Assembly: GCA_037133495.1 (NCBI GenBank)
Contig: JBAXOA010000072.1
Coordinates: forward strand, 1-23,056
DNA length: 23,056 nucleotides
From: JAAFHB01 sp037133495
GTDB lineage: Bacteria; Bacteroidota; Bacteroidia; Bacteroidales; Prolixibacteraceae
Reading direction: 5' to 3'
Below the pieces are notes generated by a model, which was given only the letters and a program-made list of their open reading frames with translations, was not told the origin of the DNA and made no database searches. Both the position numbers and the translations under genes were made by a program. Positions 8,708 through 16,766 of this stretch are shown here, one piece after another; position 1 is the stretch's first letter, and each line of letters begins with the position of its first letter.

Positions 8708-10792
8708 CTAGTATTTCTCCCAGCCCGGGTTTTGCTTCAACTTGTCATTGAGGTTCAGATCATTCTTGGGAATTGGGAAAAGATAAAAGGCATTGTCCCA
8801 ACCCTTGCTGCTCTTGGAAGGTTCATCGTAACGTGGCACATAGCCAATTGCATTTACTGTTCCAGCGTTTGCAGCAATTGAATAGTCCTTGTTTACAAGC
8901 TTCATGTAGGTCTGATTTGTTGCCCATGCTGGAGTAGTACTTGAAACTACACCTGCAGAAGTCATGGTCTTGTAATATGCAGGAACCATTTTTGCCCCAA
9001 GTATCGGACGGTTCATAAACCATGGTCCTTTTCTCCAACGACGAATATCTCCAAAACTATAGCCAAGACCCAGCAATTCAACAATCCGCTCCCGACGTAT
9101 CTCCCACAACACAGGATCGACAGCATAATCTGTAACAATCCCTGTGTTGAAAGATGCTCCATAAGATCCAAGATCACGGCCTGGGGTTATCAGGTCTGAC
9201 GGATTTGAGGGGTCGAAAGAACCATCAATCTGGGCAACCACAAGGGGTGCAATCTTCACCGAAGTACGGTTTCTCAGTTTATTGATGGTAGCATCTGCAA
9301 CAGCTTGTGTAAACTTGCCCAATTCCCAGCTGGCTTCAGCATAATTCAGCATAAATTCTTCAATGAAAAATATCGGACGGCCTGCCGCAGCACTACCAAT
9401 CGGATCGTTTAAATCCCATATATTGTAGTTACGCCAGAATGTATAACCAGAGCGACTTGATAGCTGATTGTTAGTCGCCATAGAGGAAAAGTTAGGGGAT
9501 GACCAGAGCATTGTCGAAAAGCCCCACTGAAGAGCTGGCACCCTTTTCGACAAATTATCAGACAAAAGGGTTGGCATCAGATTTTTATATTCATCCACCG
9601 TTTGAAATCCATTTGGATTTGCATCAGCCGGCCGATTATAAAAACCGTTGGCTGTATTGAAGTTTCCTGATACCGGATAGAATGGCCAAGGGGTACCGAC
9701 AGAAGTCGGAAGCTGGTATTGTTTTTCACAATAAGGAGGTACGAAGGTGTAATACAACCGTGGATCCCTGTCGCGGAACTCATCGAACATATCTACATCC
9801 GGACGAGTTGAATTGATTGAATTAGTTACAGGTTTACCGTTGCTTTTGACCAGGTACAAATCGGTAAGAAATCGGTGACCTTCCCATTTCATGGAAGTGC
9901 TTCTTTCGTAACGATTCGAAGAGTGGCCCAATTGGCCTAATACGTATTGTTTAAAAAGAATAGTGCCTGCCCGAGCAGAAAGATCTTTGCTGTTGAAAAG
10001 CCCATCCCAATTGTTGTCTACAGAAGGGAATGCCGTCGTAAGAGCACTTGAAACTCGCTCACATTCCTGGAGATATTTGGTTTCGTCACCCAATTTGTGG
10101 TAGCGGCGCCAGGTACCTTCAAACAGACAGAAACGCGACATCAGTGCCTGAACACAATATTTGTTGATTGTATTTGCGCCATCTCCAGCTACCTTGATAT
10201 TTGCCTCAGCGTATTGCAATCTGGCCAGTATGCTATCGGCAACCAGCTTCCTGGGTGAATGTGAACCATAAATGAGTGTTGTGTCCTTTTCCTCAACCAC
10301 CTGATTAATCCAGGGCACATCTCCAAATCGGGATATCAATTCAGCATAACGATAACTAAAGAAAAAATAGGCAACAGATTTCCAGTGTGCCTTTTCTAAA
10401 GCAGTCATATTTGCAGCATCGATATTTCGAAGCATGATGTTTACTTTACGGATAAAAGAAAAGCTCCAGCCTCCACCTGATGAGGGAACAGTAACTGTCC
10501 GATTTCTTAGACCGTTTTGATCTGTAAGGTTTGCACTGACCTGATTTGAGTTCGAAAGCAGGCCAGCCTGGAAATCACCAGCTCCGTTAAAATAATAACT
10601 ATCAATACCTTGCGTGTAATTTGTTCCATCTGTAAAGGTGTCATAAAACCCCCAGGCATAGGTTTTAAAATTGTCATACGATCTTAGCGCTGTAGCCTCT
10701 GTCTGAACCTCGATGGGAGTCTTCTCCAAAAATGAGTTATTGCATGCGATCAGGGCAAACAGGCTAAATAAAGATAAAATATATGTCTTCAT
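8708..10792 (-). CDS. SusD/RagB-like glycan-binding lipoprotein (intact module)
   Basis: Surface lipoprotein that captures oligosaccharides and acts as the lid of the SusC channel. The ATG at 10792 (MKTYILSLFSLFALIACNN) gives a short signal peptide with lipobox cysteine 17 and a 694-residue product. Upstream codons in this frame overlap susC and do not look like an export signal, so the longer start was rejected. The family marks are the N-terminal helices (RSYDNFKTYAWGFYDTF), KVNIMLRNID, FFFSYRYAELISRFGDVPWI, and the C-terminal RRERIVELLGLGYSFGDIRRWRKGPW followed by a late FPIPKNDLNLNDKLKQNPGW, the standard SusD ending. It is longer than typical SusD. It lies 19 bp after the susC stop and is surely cotranscribed with it. 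Confidence 0.95.
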   Translation of the reverse strand: MKTYILSLFSLFALIACNNSFLEKTPIEVQTEATALRSYDNFKTYAWGFYDTFTDGTNYTQGIDSYYFNGAGDFQAGLLSNSNQVSANLTDQNGLRNRTVTVPSSGGGWSFSFIRKVNIMLRNIDAANMTALEKAHWKSVAYFFFSYRYAELISRFGDVPWINQVVEEKDTTLIYGSHSPRKLVADSILARLQYAEANIKVAGDGANTINKYCVQALMSRFCLFEGTWRRYHKLGDETKYLQECERVSSALTTAFPSVDNNWDGLFNSKDLSARAGTILFKQYVLGQLGHSSNRYERSTSMKWEGHRFLTDLYLVKSNGKPVTNSINSTRPDVDMFDEFRDRDPRLYYTFVPPYCEKQYQLPTSVGTPWPFYPVSGNFNTANGFYNRPADANPNGFQTVDEYKNLMPTLLSDNLSKRVPALQWGFSTMLWSSPNFSSMATNNQLSSRSGYTFWRNYNIWDLNDPIGSAAAGRPIFFIEEFMLNYAEASWELGKFTQAVADATINKLRNRTSVKIAPLVVAQIDGSFDPSNPSDLITPGRDLGSYGASFNTGIVTDYAVDPVLWEIRRERIVELLGLGYSFGDIRRWRKGPWFMNRPILGAKMVPAYYKTMTSAGVVSSTTPAWATNQTYMKLVNKDYSIAANAGTVNAIGYVPRYDEPSKSSKGWDNAFYLFPIPKNDLNLNDKLKQNPGWEKY

Positions 10793-10811
10793 TTTTATAT
10801 CTGTTAAAAGG

Positions 10812-13800
10812 TTATAAAGTAATGTTGAAACCAAAAGAGTAAGTAGCAAAAAATGGATAACCCCAACCAATACGCTCTGGGTCAACACCTTTCGGCAAAG
10901 ATGAAAAAGTATAGATGTTCTCAACCGAGAAGAAAACTTTTGTTCCCGATAATCCCATCTTATTAACCATCACCTTTGGTACAGTATAACTAAGTGTGAT
11001 GTTTTTTACTCTCAGGTAAGCACCATTAGATAAATAGGCGTCTGAAATACGTCGATTGGATGCTGCGAGTGAGTTCCCTCCATAAATACGAGGATATTTG
11101 GCTCCAGGATTGGTAATGGTATAATCCCCATTTAAATAATCCTTTACATGGATATAGTCCATTTGATGATTGTATAGGGTGCCGAATTTTCCTGTACCGT
11201 CAGATCCACTAAGCGCAAACATGAGGTCTCCAGCTAGCCATACATCCCGTTTCCCAACTCCTTGAAAGAACGCAGACAAATCAAAACCTTTGTAACTAAT
11301 TCCGGTATTGATACCATACTGGTAGCGAGGGGTTTCATTTCCAACAACAGAGCGGTCCCCCGGGTCTTTTAAGTTATCAGCTCCGTTATTGATTTCATTG
11401 GTTCCAGTTAGTTCGCTGATATTTTTCCACATCACGTCTCCTGGCCGGGGGGAGACACCTTTTATGGAAGTCACGCCCGGTTTTAGTGCCCAGGTGTTCG
11501 TATTAACAAAATCATCGATGGTATAGAAACGGCTAAACTGGTAGCCCCATATTTCTCCAAAATCCATTCCTTCATAATATCTCTTGGCGCTTTGCGCAGA
11601 GTTTCGGTCGTAAAAAAGACCAGCTGCATTGTTGTATTTTGTAATATGACTTCTATAGTCTGAGATATTAAACCCAAGCGAATAGCCTACTTTCCCAATT
11701 TTATCGCGCCAATTCAAAGACAATTCCCATCCTTCAGTCTGAAGATCGGCAATGTTTTGCAACGGGGCTGTAGCACCTACCACAGAAGGGAATTCAGCAC
11801 CAGGACCCAACATACCACTGGTGGTGCGTCTGTACCAGTCGAAAGTACCTTGAAGTTTATTTCTCAAAAGAGAAAAATCAGCACCAAAATCCAGGGTACC
11901 CACGCGTTCCCATGTGAAATTTGAACGAACCATAGAAGGAGCATTCAGAGTTGTTGGGCGAACAGCACCTACAATCCAATCTGAGCTATAAGAAGTCATC
12001 TGAGGTAAAAACTGGTAATTGCCAATTGCCTGGTTGCCAATTTCTCCCCATGACCCGCGTATCTTCAGTTCATCAAGGTAGTTTTTTGACCAATCCATAA
12101 AACTTTCACGGCCAAGTTGCCAACCAGCAGATACAGAGGGGAAGAAGCCAAAACGAGTATCTGTTGGGAATTTGGAAGATCCATCATAGCGGCCATTCAA
12201 TTCAATCAGGTATTTATTTTTGAAATTGTAATTAAAACGGAAAAATCCGCTACGAATGGTATAATCGGTAAACTGGTCGGTAACAACAGGTGTAAGATCC
12301 GCACTACTGCTAAAAGAAGGCATGTCTGCATTGATCATATCCTTCTTGCTGGAAGCCATCATCTCGTAATAACGTTGTTCCTGAGAATAACCTGCCATTA
12401 TTTTAAAATTATGTTTGTCAGCGATTGACTTGGTATAGGTTCCGTAAGCATTGAGAGAATTGTATCGTACCGTACTTTTCTCATCACGGTAGGTTGGAGT
12501 GCTGTAGAAAGTATTGGTTCCCTGGTCACCGCGTGCGATTACTTTTTTGGTGTATTTCTTATAATCAAATACATTCTCATCAAAATTGTACTCCAAATTC
12601 GCTTCAAATCCTCTAAACGGAGTAATTGTTGTGCGGGAAGAGATCCTTGGATTCTCTGTTCTGTATTTATTGGGATAGCCTTGCAGGATATAGCTCAAAG
12701 GAGCTGTATTCACGTATTGGGTACCATTCGGATCCAAAGGTGTACCCCACGAACCTGCCAATGGGGCAAAATTTGGATATTCAGTACTGTAAATACCAGC
12801 TGTAAAATCCTGGTTTTGATCTGTATTAGAAGTATTGCTGCGCGTATAACGCAAATCCATGGAGGTGTTCAGCCAAGGTGCAATGTCCGCAGTAACAGTG
12901 GAGGTGACGTTAAGTCTTTGATACTGGTCTTTGTTTGTTTTAAGCGGTCCATCTTGGTCGGTATAGCCCATCGCCATGCGGTAGGTAATTTTTTCTGAAC
13001 CACCCGAAGCAGAAAGATTATGGGTTTGCTGGAAACCCTGTTTATCAAAGATTTCGTTTTGTGCATTGTTTTCCTTGACATAATAATATTTGGTGTCGCC
13101 TTTCGGAATATAGTTACCCCAAATCGGATTGAAATAATCGCCATTAGCAATTGCATCTGCTCCAAACTTGATAGGATCTGCCTTATAAGCCGTTGCATAA
13201 CCTAGCCACTTGTCAATATTTTGCGTGTTTGAATACCAGGTGGTGTAACCCGCTTCTTTGTAAGCAGTTAAGAAGTCAACAACAGATGCTTGATTGACTT
13301 TATTGATAGATGTTTCAAAGGCAAAATTGTTGCTGTAATTAAGCACCATTTTCTGATTCTTCTTGGCTTTTTTTGTGGTAATCAAAATAACGCCAAAAGC
13401 AGCACGTGCTCCGTATATTGCAGAGGAAGCGGCATCTTTCAGTGTTGTAACAGTTTCAATATCTTCTGGATTTATCAATTCAATTTGAGCTTCAACGTTG
13501 TCGACTAAAATTAACGGATCACCGCCGTTGATAGAGGTCGTTCCTCTAATGTTATAGGACTGAGAAGCTCCAGGTATGGAAGAAGTTGTCACCTGAAGTC
13601 CAGGTATCGCACCCTGTAGTGCTGTACCCACATTGGTCAAGGGTCTGTTTCCCAAAACTTTTCCCATCTCTGTAACAGCTACGGAACCGGTAAGATTCGA
13701 TTTTTTCTGAACCCCATAACCGACAGCTACTACCTCTTCAAGTCCAATTGCTTCTTCTTGCATCATGAGGTTGATCAGGGTCTTGTTTACTATGCTTATC

Positions 13801-14360
13801 TCCTGAGTCCTCATTCCTATGAATGAAAAAACAAGCGTTTTAGCATCTTCAGGTAATGTCAAAGAGAATTTCCCATCATTGTCAGTTGTTATGCCAATTG
13901 TGGTTCCTTTCACGACCACACTTGCTCCCGGGATTGGGGCACCTGATGAATCCGTAACCTTACCTGACACCCTGCTTCCCGGCACAGTTGCCTCAAGGCT
14001 CCCTTTTGTTACCACAATATTCTTATCAAGAATTTTATAGAAGTAATTTTCATCGAGTACTTTTTTGAGCACTTCATCAATCGTAGCATTGGAAACGCTT
14101 ACCGATTGCCGTTTTTCGAGGTTCATCTCTTCGCTTTTAAAGAAAAAACCAAATTCGCTGTTTCGTTCAATTTCCCTGAAAATATCCACAATAGTGGCAT
14201 CCTTCAGATTTAGATTGAGACGTGTATTCTGGCTATAGGTGTTCACAGCAGAGGCCGTGAACATCGCAAAAAGAATAAATCCGGTAGTTAGTTTCATAAT
14301 TCGGATAGTTTTTTCCCATCTTTGCTGTGCATCGCATAGCAATTCACAAAATTTTTGCAT
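10812..14360 (-). CDS. SusC/RagA-type TonB-dependent receptor with STN domain (intact module)
   Basis: Outer-membrane transporter for oligosaccharides, powered by TonB-ExbBD, and the signal source for the FecR/sigma pair upstream. It has 1182 residues. A signal segment comes first (about 20-43, KLTTGFILFAMFTASAVNTYSQ), then STN domain (about 46-118), a carboxypeptidase-D regulatory-like domain (about 131-202, GKVTDSSGAPIPGASVVVKG) and a TonB-box-like EEVVAVGYG (208-216). The plug follows (about 218-335, GTTSINGGDPLILVDNVE, LKDAASSAIYGARAAFGVILITTK), then the barrel, which starts at HNLSASGGSEK and ends in ATYSFGFNITL. The start at 14360 precedes the hydrophobic stretch by about 22 residues, a layout common in this family. 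The Met at residue 22 is an alternative start. No lesions are visible, in contrast to the paralogue at 837-4253. Confidence 0.96.
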   Translation of the reverse strand: MQKFCELLCDAQQRWEKTIRIMKLTTGFILFAMFTASAVNTYSQNTRLNLNLKDATIVDIFREIERNSEFGFFFKSEEMNLEKRQSVSVSNATIDEVLKKVLDENYFYKILDKNIVVTKGSLEATVPGSRVSGKVTDSSGAPIPGASVVVKGTTIGITTDNDGKFSLTLPEDAKTLVFSFIGMRTQEISIVNKTLINLMMQEEAIGLEEVVAVGYGVQKKSNLTGSVAVTEMGKVLGNRPLTNVGTALQGAIPGLQVTTSSIPGASQSYNIRGTTSINGGDPLILVDNVEAQIELINPEDIETVTTLKDAASSAIYGARAAFGVILITTKKAKKNQKMVLNYSNNFAFETSINKVNQASVVDFLTAYKEAGYTTWYSNTQNIDKWLGYATAYKADPIKFGADAIANGDYFNPIWGNYIPKGDTKYYYVKENNAQNEIFDKQGFQQTHNLSASGGSEKITYRMAMGYTDQDGPLKTNKDQYQRLNVTSTVTADIAPWLNTSMDLRYTRSNTSNTDQNQDFTAGIYSTEYPNFAPLAGSWGTPLDPNGTQYVNTAPLSYILQGYPNKYRTENPRISSRTTITPFRGFEANLEYNFDENVFDYKKYTKKVIARGDQGTNTFYSTPTYRDEKSTVRYNSLNAYGTYTKSIADKHNFKIMAGYSQEQRYYEMMASSKKDMINADMPSFSSSADLTPVVTDQFTDYTIRSGFFRFNYNFKNKYLIELNGRYDGSSKFPTDTRFGFFPSVSAGWQLGRESFMDWSKNYLDELKIRGSWGEIGNQAIGNYQFLPQMTSYSSDWIVGAVRPTTLNAPSMVRSNFTWERVGTLDFGADFSLLRNKLQGTFDWYRRTTSGMLGPGAEFPSVVGATAPLQNIADLQTEGWELSLNWRDKIGKVGYSLGFNISDYRSHITKYNNAAGLFYDRNSAQSAKRYYEGMDFGEIWGYQFSRFYTIDDFVNTNTWALKPGVTSIKGVSPRPGDVMWKNISELTGTNEINNGADNLKDPGDRSVVGNETPRYQYGINTGISYKGFDLSAFFQGVGKRDVWLAGDLMFALSGSDGTGKFGTLYNHQMDYIHVKDYLNGDYTITNPGAKYPRIYGGNSLAASNRRISDAYLSNGAYLRVKNITLSYTVPKVMVNKMGLSGTKVFFSVENIYTFSSLPKGVDPERIGWGYPFFATYSFGFNITL

Positions 14361-14389
14361 AGTTTTGAAGTGACTTTTAGTTAAACTTT

Positions 14390-14449
14390 GAAACTGACCT
14401 CTAATCAGTTTCGATTTCTGAATTCAGGTGCACCCCTCCACGGGTGCAC
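14390..14449. promoter_or_regulatory. Two hairpins in the fecR-susC gap of the intact module
   Basis: GAAACTGA/TCAGTTTC (14390-14397 and 14405-14412, 7-base loop) and GTGCACCC/GGGTGCAC (14428-14435 and 14442-14449, 6-base loop) are both perfect 8-bp stems. The second is markedly GC-rich in an AT-rich gap and starts 8 bases after the fecR stop, the right place to end the sigma/fecR transcript. The first lies in the probable susC leader. No T-run follows on the minus strand, so termination is only a possibility. Confidence 0.4.
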
Positions 14450-14456
14450 TTTAGGT

Positions 14457-15443
14457 TTAATAAATGGTAACGTTGTCTCGCGCCTCCTTTCTATCGGTTA
14501 TTTTGTAATTAATCTTGTCGGTTAATGATAACATTTTGAGGACCATACTTACGGTAGTAGTTCGTTTGATTACGCTGGTATATCTGGAATTAGCCAAAGA
14601 TTTGTTACTGATAACAATCTCCACATTATACCAGTTTTCTAATTCCTTACAAATTTCCTCCAAAGTTTTATCGATAAAAACAAATTTTCCGTCTTTCCAG
14701 GCGGTTGCTATTGTAGGATCACGCTGTGAAACAGCCATCCGGTTAGTCTGCTTATTGTATTGTAAATATTCACCTGGTTTCATCGAAACCAACGGTTTTT
14801 CTGCAGAATCAAAAAGATCGATCTGCCCGTTAACCAACGTCGTAAAGATATCCGTTTCTGCGGTATATGCCCTGATATTAAACTTCGTGCCGATATCTTT
14901 TACTTTAAAATTTCCCAGATCAACGGTCAGCTTGCGGGATTGGTCGGGGACAAGATCGAAATAAGCTTCACCATCCAGCTTTGCATAAATCTCGCCTGTC
15001 GAGTTTTTATGAAGGATTAACCTAGATGCAGAACTCAGCCAAATATTGGACCCATCTTCGAGATGGATCATTGAAACAGACCCTTTTTCGGAGGTGTATT
15101 CAATTTGCTGCACAAAAGCTTGTTTTTCGGATGCTTGCGGAAAAACATGATGCAATAGAAATCCAAGTGATAATGCGATAACAAAAACAGCAGCGTAACG
15201 GTACCAAAATTTAAATAATCTGAATTCTTCAACAGGATTTACCCGATTCCAGAACCGCTCAAAGCTCGTTTTGTGCAAATCTGAGTATCTGAAATCACCG
15301 ATGGTGGATACAACAAAAAGGTTTTTATACAGCGAATAGCTTTCGCGAAGGGCAGAATCTTTCTCAAGAGATTGGTAAAAGTCGATTTTCTCGACCTCTG
15401 AGGCAGAATTGTTTAAAATCTTTATGAAAATTTCGTCTGACAT
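14457..15443 (-). CDS. FecR-family anti-sigma factor (intact module)
   Basis: 328-residue inner-membrane anti-sigma factor, partner of the ECF sigma at 15685-16275 and of the STN-bearing SusC downstream. The cytoplasmic N-terminal region (1-80) is helical and charged. The membrane segment is about 83-100 (YAAVFVIALSLGFLLHHV). The periplasmic FecR domain is about 118-212, with LEDGSNIWLSSASRL, KLDGEAYFDLVPD and DIGTKFNIRAY. A C-terminal DUF4974-type domain is about 257-325 (KTLEEICKELENWYNVEI). The start is the ATG at 15443. It is separated from the sigma gene by 241 bp, unusually wide for such a pair, which leaves room for its own promoter. Confidence 0.93.
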   Translation of the reverse strand: MSDEIFIKILNNSASEVEKIDFYQSLEKDSALRESYSLYKNLFVVSTIGDFRYSDLHKTSFERFWNRVNPVEEFRLFKFWYRYAAVFVIALSLGFLLHHVFPQASEKQAFVQQIEYTSEKGSVSMIHLEDGSNIWLSSASRLILHKNSTGEIYAKLDGEAYFDLVPDQSRKLTVDLGNFKVKDIGTKFNIRAYTAETDIFTTLVNGQIDLFDSAEKPLVSMKPGEYLQYNKQTNRMAVSQRDPTIATAWKDGKFVFIDKTLEEICKELENWYNVEIVISNKSLANSRYTSVIKRTTTVSMVLKMLSLTDKINYKITDRKEARDNVTIY

Positions 15444-15684
15444 TTTTTACTGGAATTAATCACTAAACACACAAGTGGGCATTTACCCTATCGAGAAATT
15501 GAAAATAAATGCAAAAGGAAAAAATTAAAATGCAAAAGGGAAAATGTAAACTGTCAAAAATTTGTATTAAAACACTGTTTAAGAAGTGATTGAGACAATT
15601 TGAATCGTTCTGTATTTTGCCAGTAACAATTTAGTCACGTAGATTCTCTATTCCAAATTAAGATCCGGAATGTTGATTTGAAAA
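15444..15684. other. Gap between sigma and fecR with a spaced direct repeat
   Basis: AT-rich DNA without a gene. AAATGCAAAAGG occurs twice, at 15507-15518 and 15528-15539, start to start 21 bp apart (two helical turns), about 65-95 bp upstream of the fecR start. Such spacing would place two protein-binding sites on one face of the DNA. I see no clear -7/-33 pair. Confidence 0.35.
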
Positions 15685-16275
15685 TCAGGAAAATAAATTA
15701 GCAATAAAATAAATAAGCGGAAGGTAATCTTTAAACTCATGACGAAGAATTTTCAACGACTTGGTCATACGTGCCTCAACTGTTTTAATACTGATTGATT
15801 GTTTTTGAGCAATCTCCTTATAGGCTAACTCGTCGAACCGACTGAGCAGAAAGGTCTCCCGAAGGTCCTCCGGAAGAGCAGCGATGGACTGATCAATCTT
15901 TACACGCAATTCTTCAAATTCGATATAACTTCCCAGCTTATCCAACGCCTCATAATTAAACTGCATCTCAAGGTATTTGAGATTTTCCTGGTGCTTTAGA
16001 ATCGTTTTTTGATTTCTAAGGTAATTGAGACAACTGTTTTTAGTAATAGTATAAAGGAAATTACGAATATTAAACGTTTCGTTCAATGTTTCCCTGATCT
16101 CCCAAAGCTTCGTAAAACTATCCTGTACAATCTCTTCTGAAATTTTCTCATCTTTGAGATATTGTAGTGAAAGATGATAAATTACATTGAAAAAATCTGC
16201 ATAAATCTCCTCAAAGGCTAATTTCTCTCCTTTTTGAAGGGACATTAAGAGTGAGTTTAGTTTGGCGGAAACCAT
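15685..16275 (-). CDS. ECF sigma-70 factor (intact module)
   Basis: A 196-residue FecI-like RNA polymerase sigma factor that should switch on the susCD module when released by FecR. Region 2 spans about 20-90 (AFEEIYADFFNVIYHLSLQYL, EEIVQDSFTKLWEIRETL, NFLYTITKNSCLNYLR). Region 4 spans about 127-182, with IAALPEDLRETFLLSRFDELAYKEIAQKQ and the recognition helix SISIKTVEARM. The length and all motifs are normal, so it serves as the reference that exposes the deletion in its paralogue at 5661-6101. The start is the ATG at 16275. TACATTTG on the minus strand at 16291-16284 matches the TAnnTTTG box but has no matching -33 box. If used, it would give an almost leaderless transcript. Confidence 0.95.
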   Translation of the reverse strand: MVSAKLNSLLMSLQKGEKLAFEEIYADFFNVIYHLSLQYLKDEKISEEIVQDSFTKLWEIRETLNETFNIRNFLYTITKNSCLNYLRNQKTILKHQENLKYLEMQFNYEALDKLGSYIEFEELRVKIDQSIAALPEDLRETFLLSRFDELAYKEIAQKQSISIKTVEARMTKSLKILRHEFKDYLPLIYFIANLFS

Positions 16276-16520
16276 TTCGGGTTCAAATGTAATGAAAATT
16301 CTTTATGATAATTGATTTTCTGAATGGAAAGAACCGGTAATGGAATGGTGACCTTATGATTATGAATTATGATGTCACTTTGGATTCGAAGTATCTCGAT
16401 ATTATGATGAGCAGAAAACGAAAATGTATTTGAAATTTTGTAAATGACGAATTGCCTTGAATCAATTTAAATATTCAGTTAGTTATTTTTATGAAGGAAG
16501 AAGAAAAATGGATGTTATCA
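16276..16520. other. Intergenic stretch upstream of the sigma gene
   Basis: About 245 bp of AT-rich DNA between the sigma start and the terminal-repeat element. Apart from the isolated TAnnTTTG-like box at 16284-16291 I see no gene, hairpin or repeat in it. Confidence 0.4.
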
Positions 16521-16749
16521 CAATAGTTCGTTCAAAACTTAGTTATTTGTCTGATATACAGTAATATAACTCATTATTTATTAGGTTAAAACCGCAGAGA
16601 TTTGTATCTTTAAAGTGTTAATTACCAATTAATTACTTTAATTATGGCCATCCCTGCGATTTATGATTTGTACTCTAAAATTGTCAAAGAACTATTGAAT
16701 TTCGGCACTTTAGCCGCTTAAATATATTTACTTTTTGAACGAACTATTG
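16521..16749 (+). mobile_element. 229-bp MITE-like element or IS remnant with 17-bp terminal inverted repeats
   Basis: The left end CAATAGTTCGTTCAAAA (16521-16537) and the right end TTTTGAACGAACTATTG (16733-16749) are perfect inverted complements. The inside is non-coding except for a 25-codon frame (16644-16721) starting MAIPAIYDLYSKIVKELLNF and preceded by a possible promoter box TATCTTTA. It reads like the first residues of a transposase gene followed by a stop, as expected for an IS with its middle deleted. I do not recognise the IS family. No target-site duplication is obvious in the flanks. The left 82 bp recur at 6225-6305. The right end lies 17 bp from the stop codon of the GH2-like gene. 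Confidence 0.7.
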
Positions 16750-16766
16750 ATAATAAATACATTTAA

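Noticed and set aside
10793..10924. Longer start for susD, adding 44 residues
   Set aside because: It overlaps the susC end, and the added residues bury the lipoprotein signal. The ATG at 10792 gives a clean lipobox and 19-bp spacing from susC.
16644..16721. 25-codon frame as an independent small protein
   Set aside because: It lies inside the terminal-repeat element and is better explained as the start of a deleted transposase gene.
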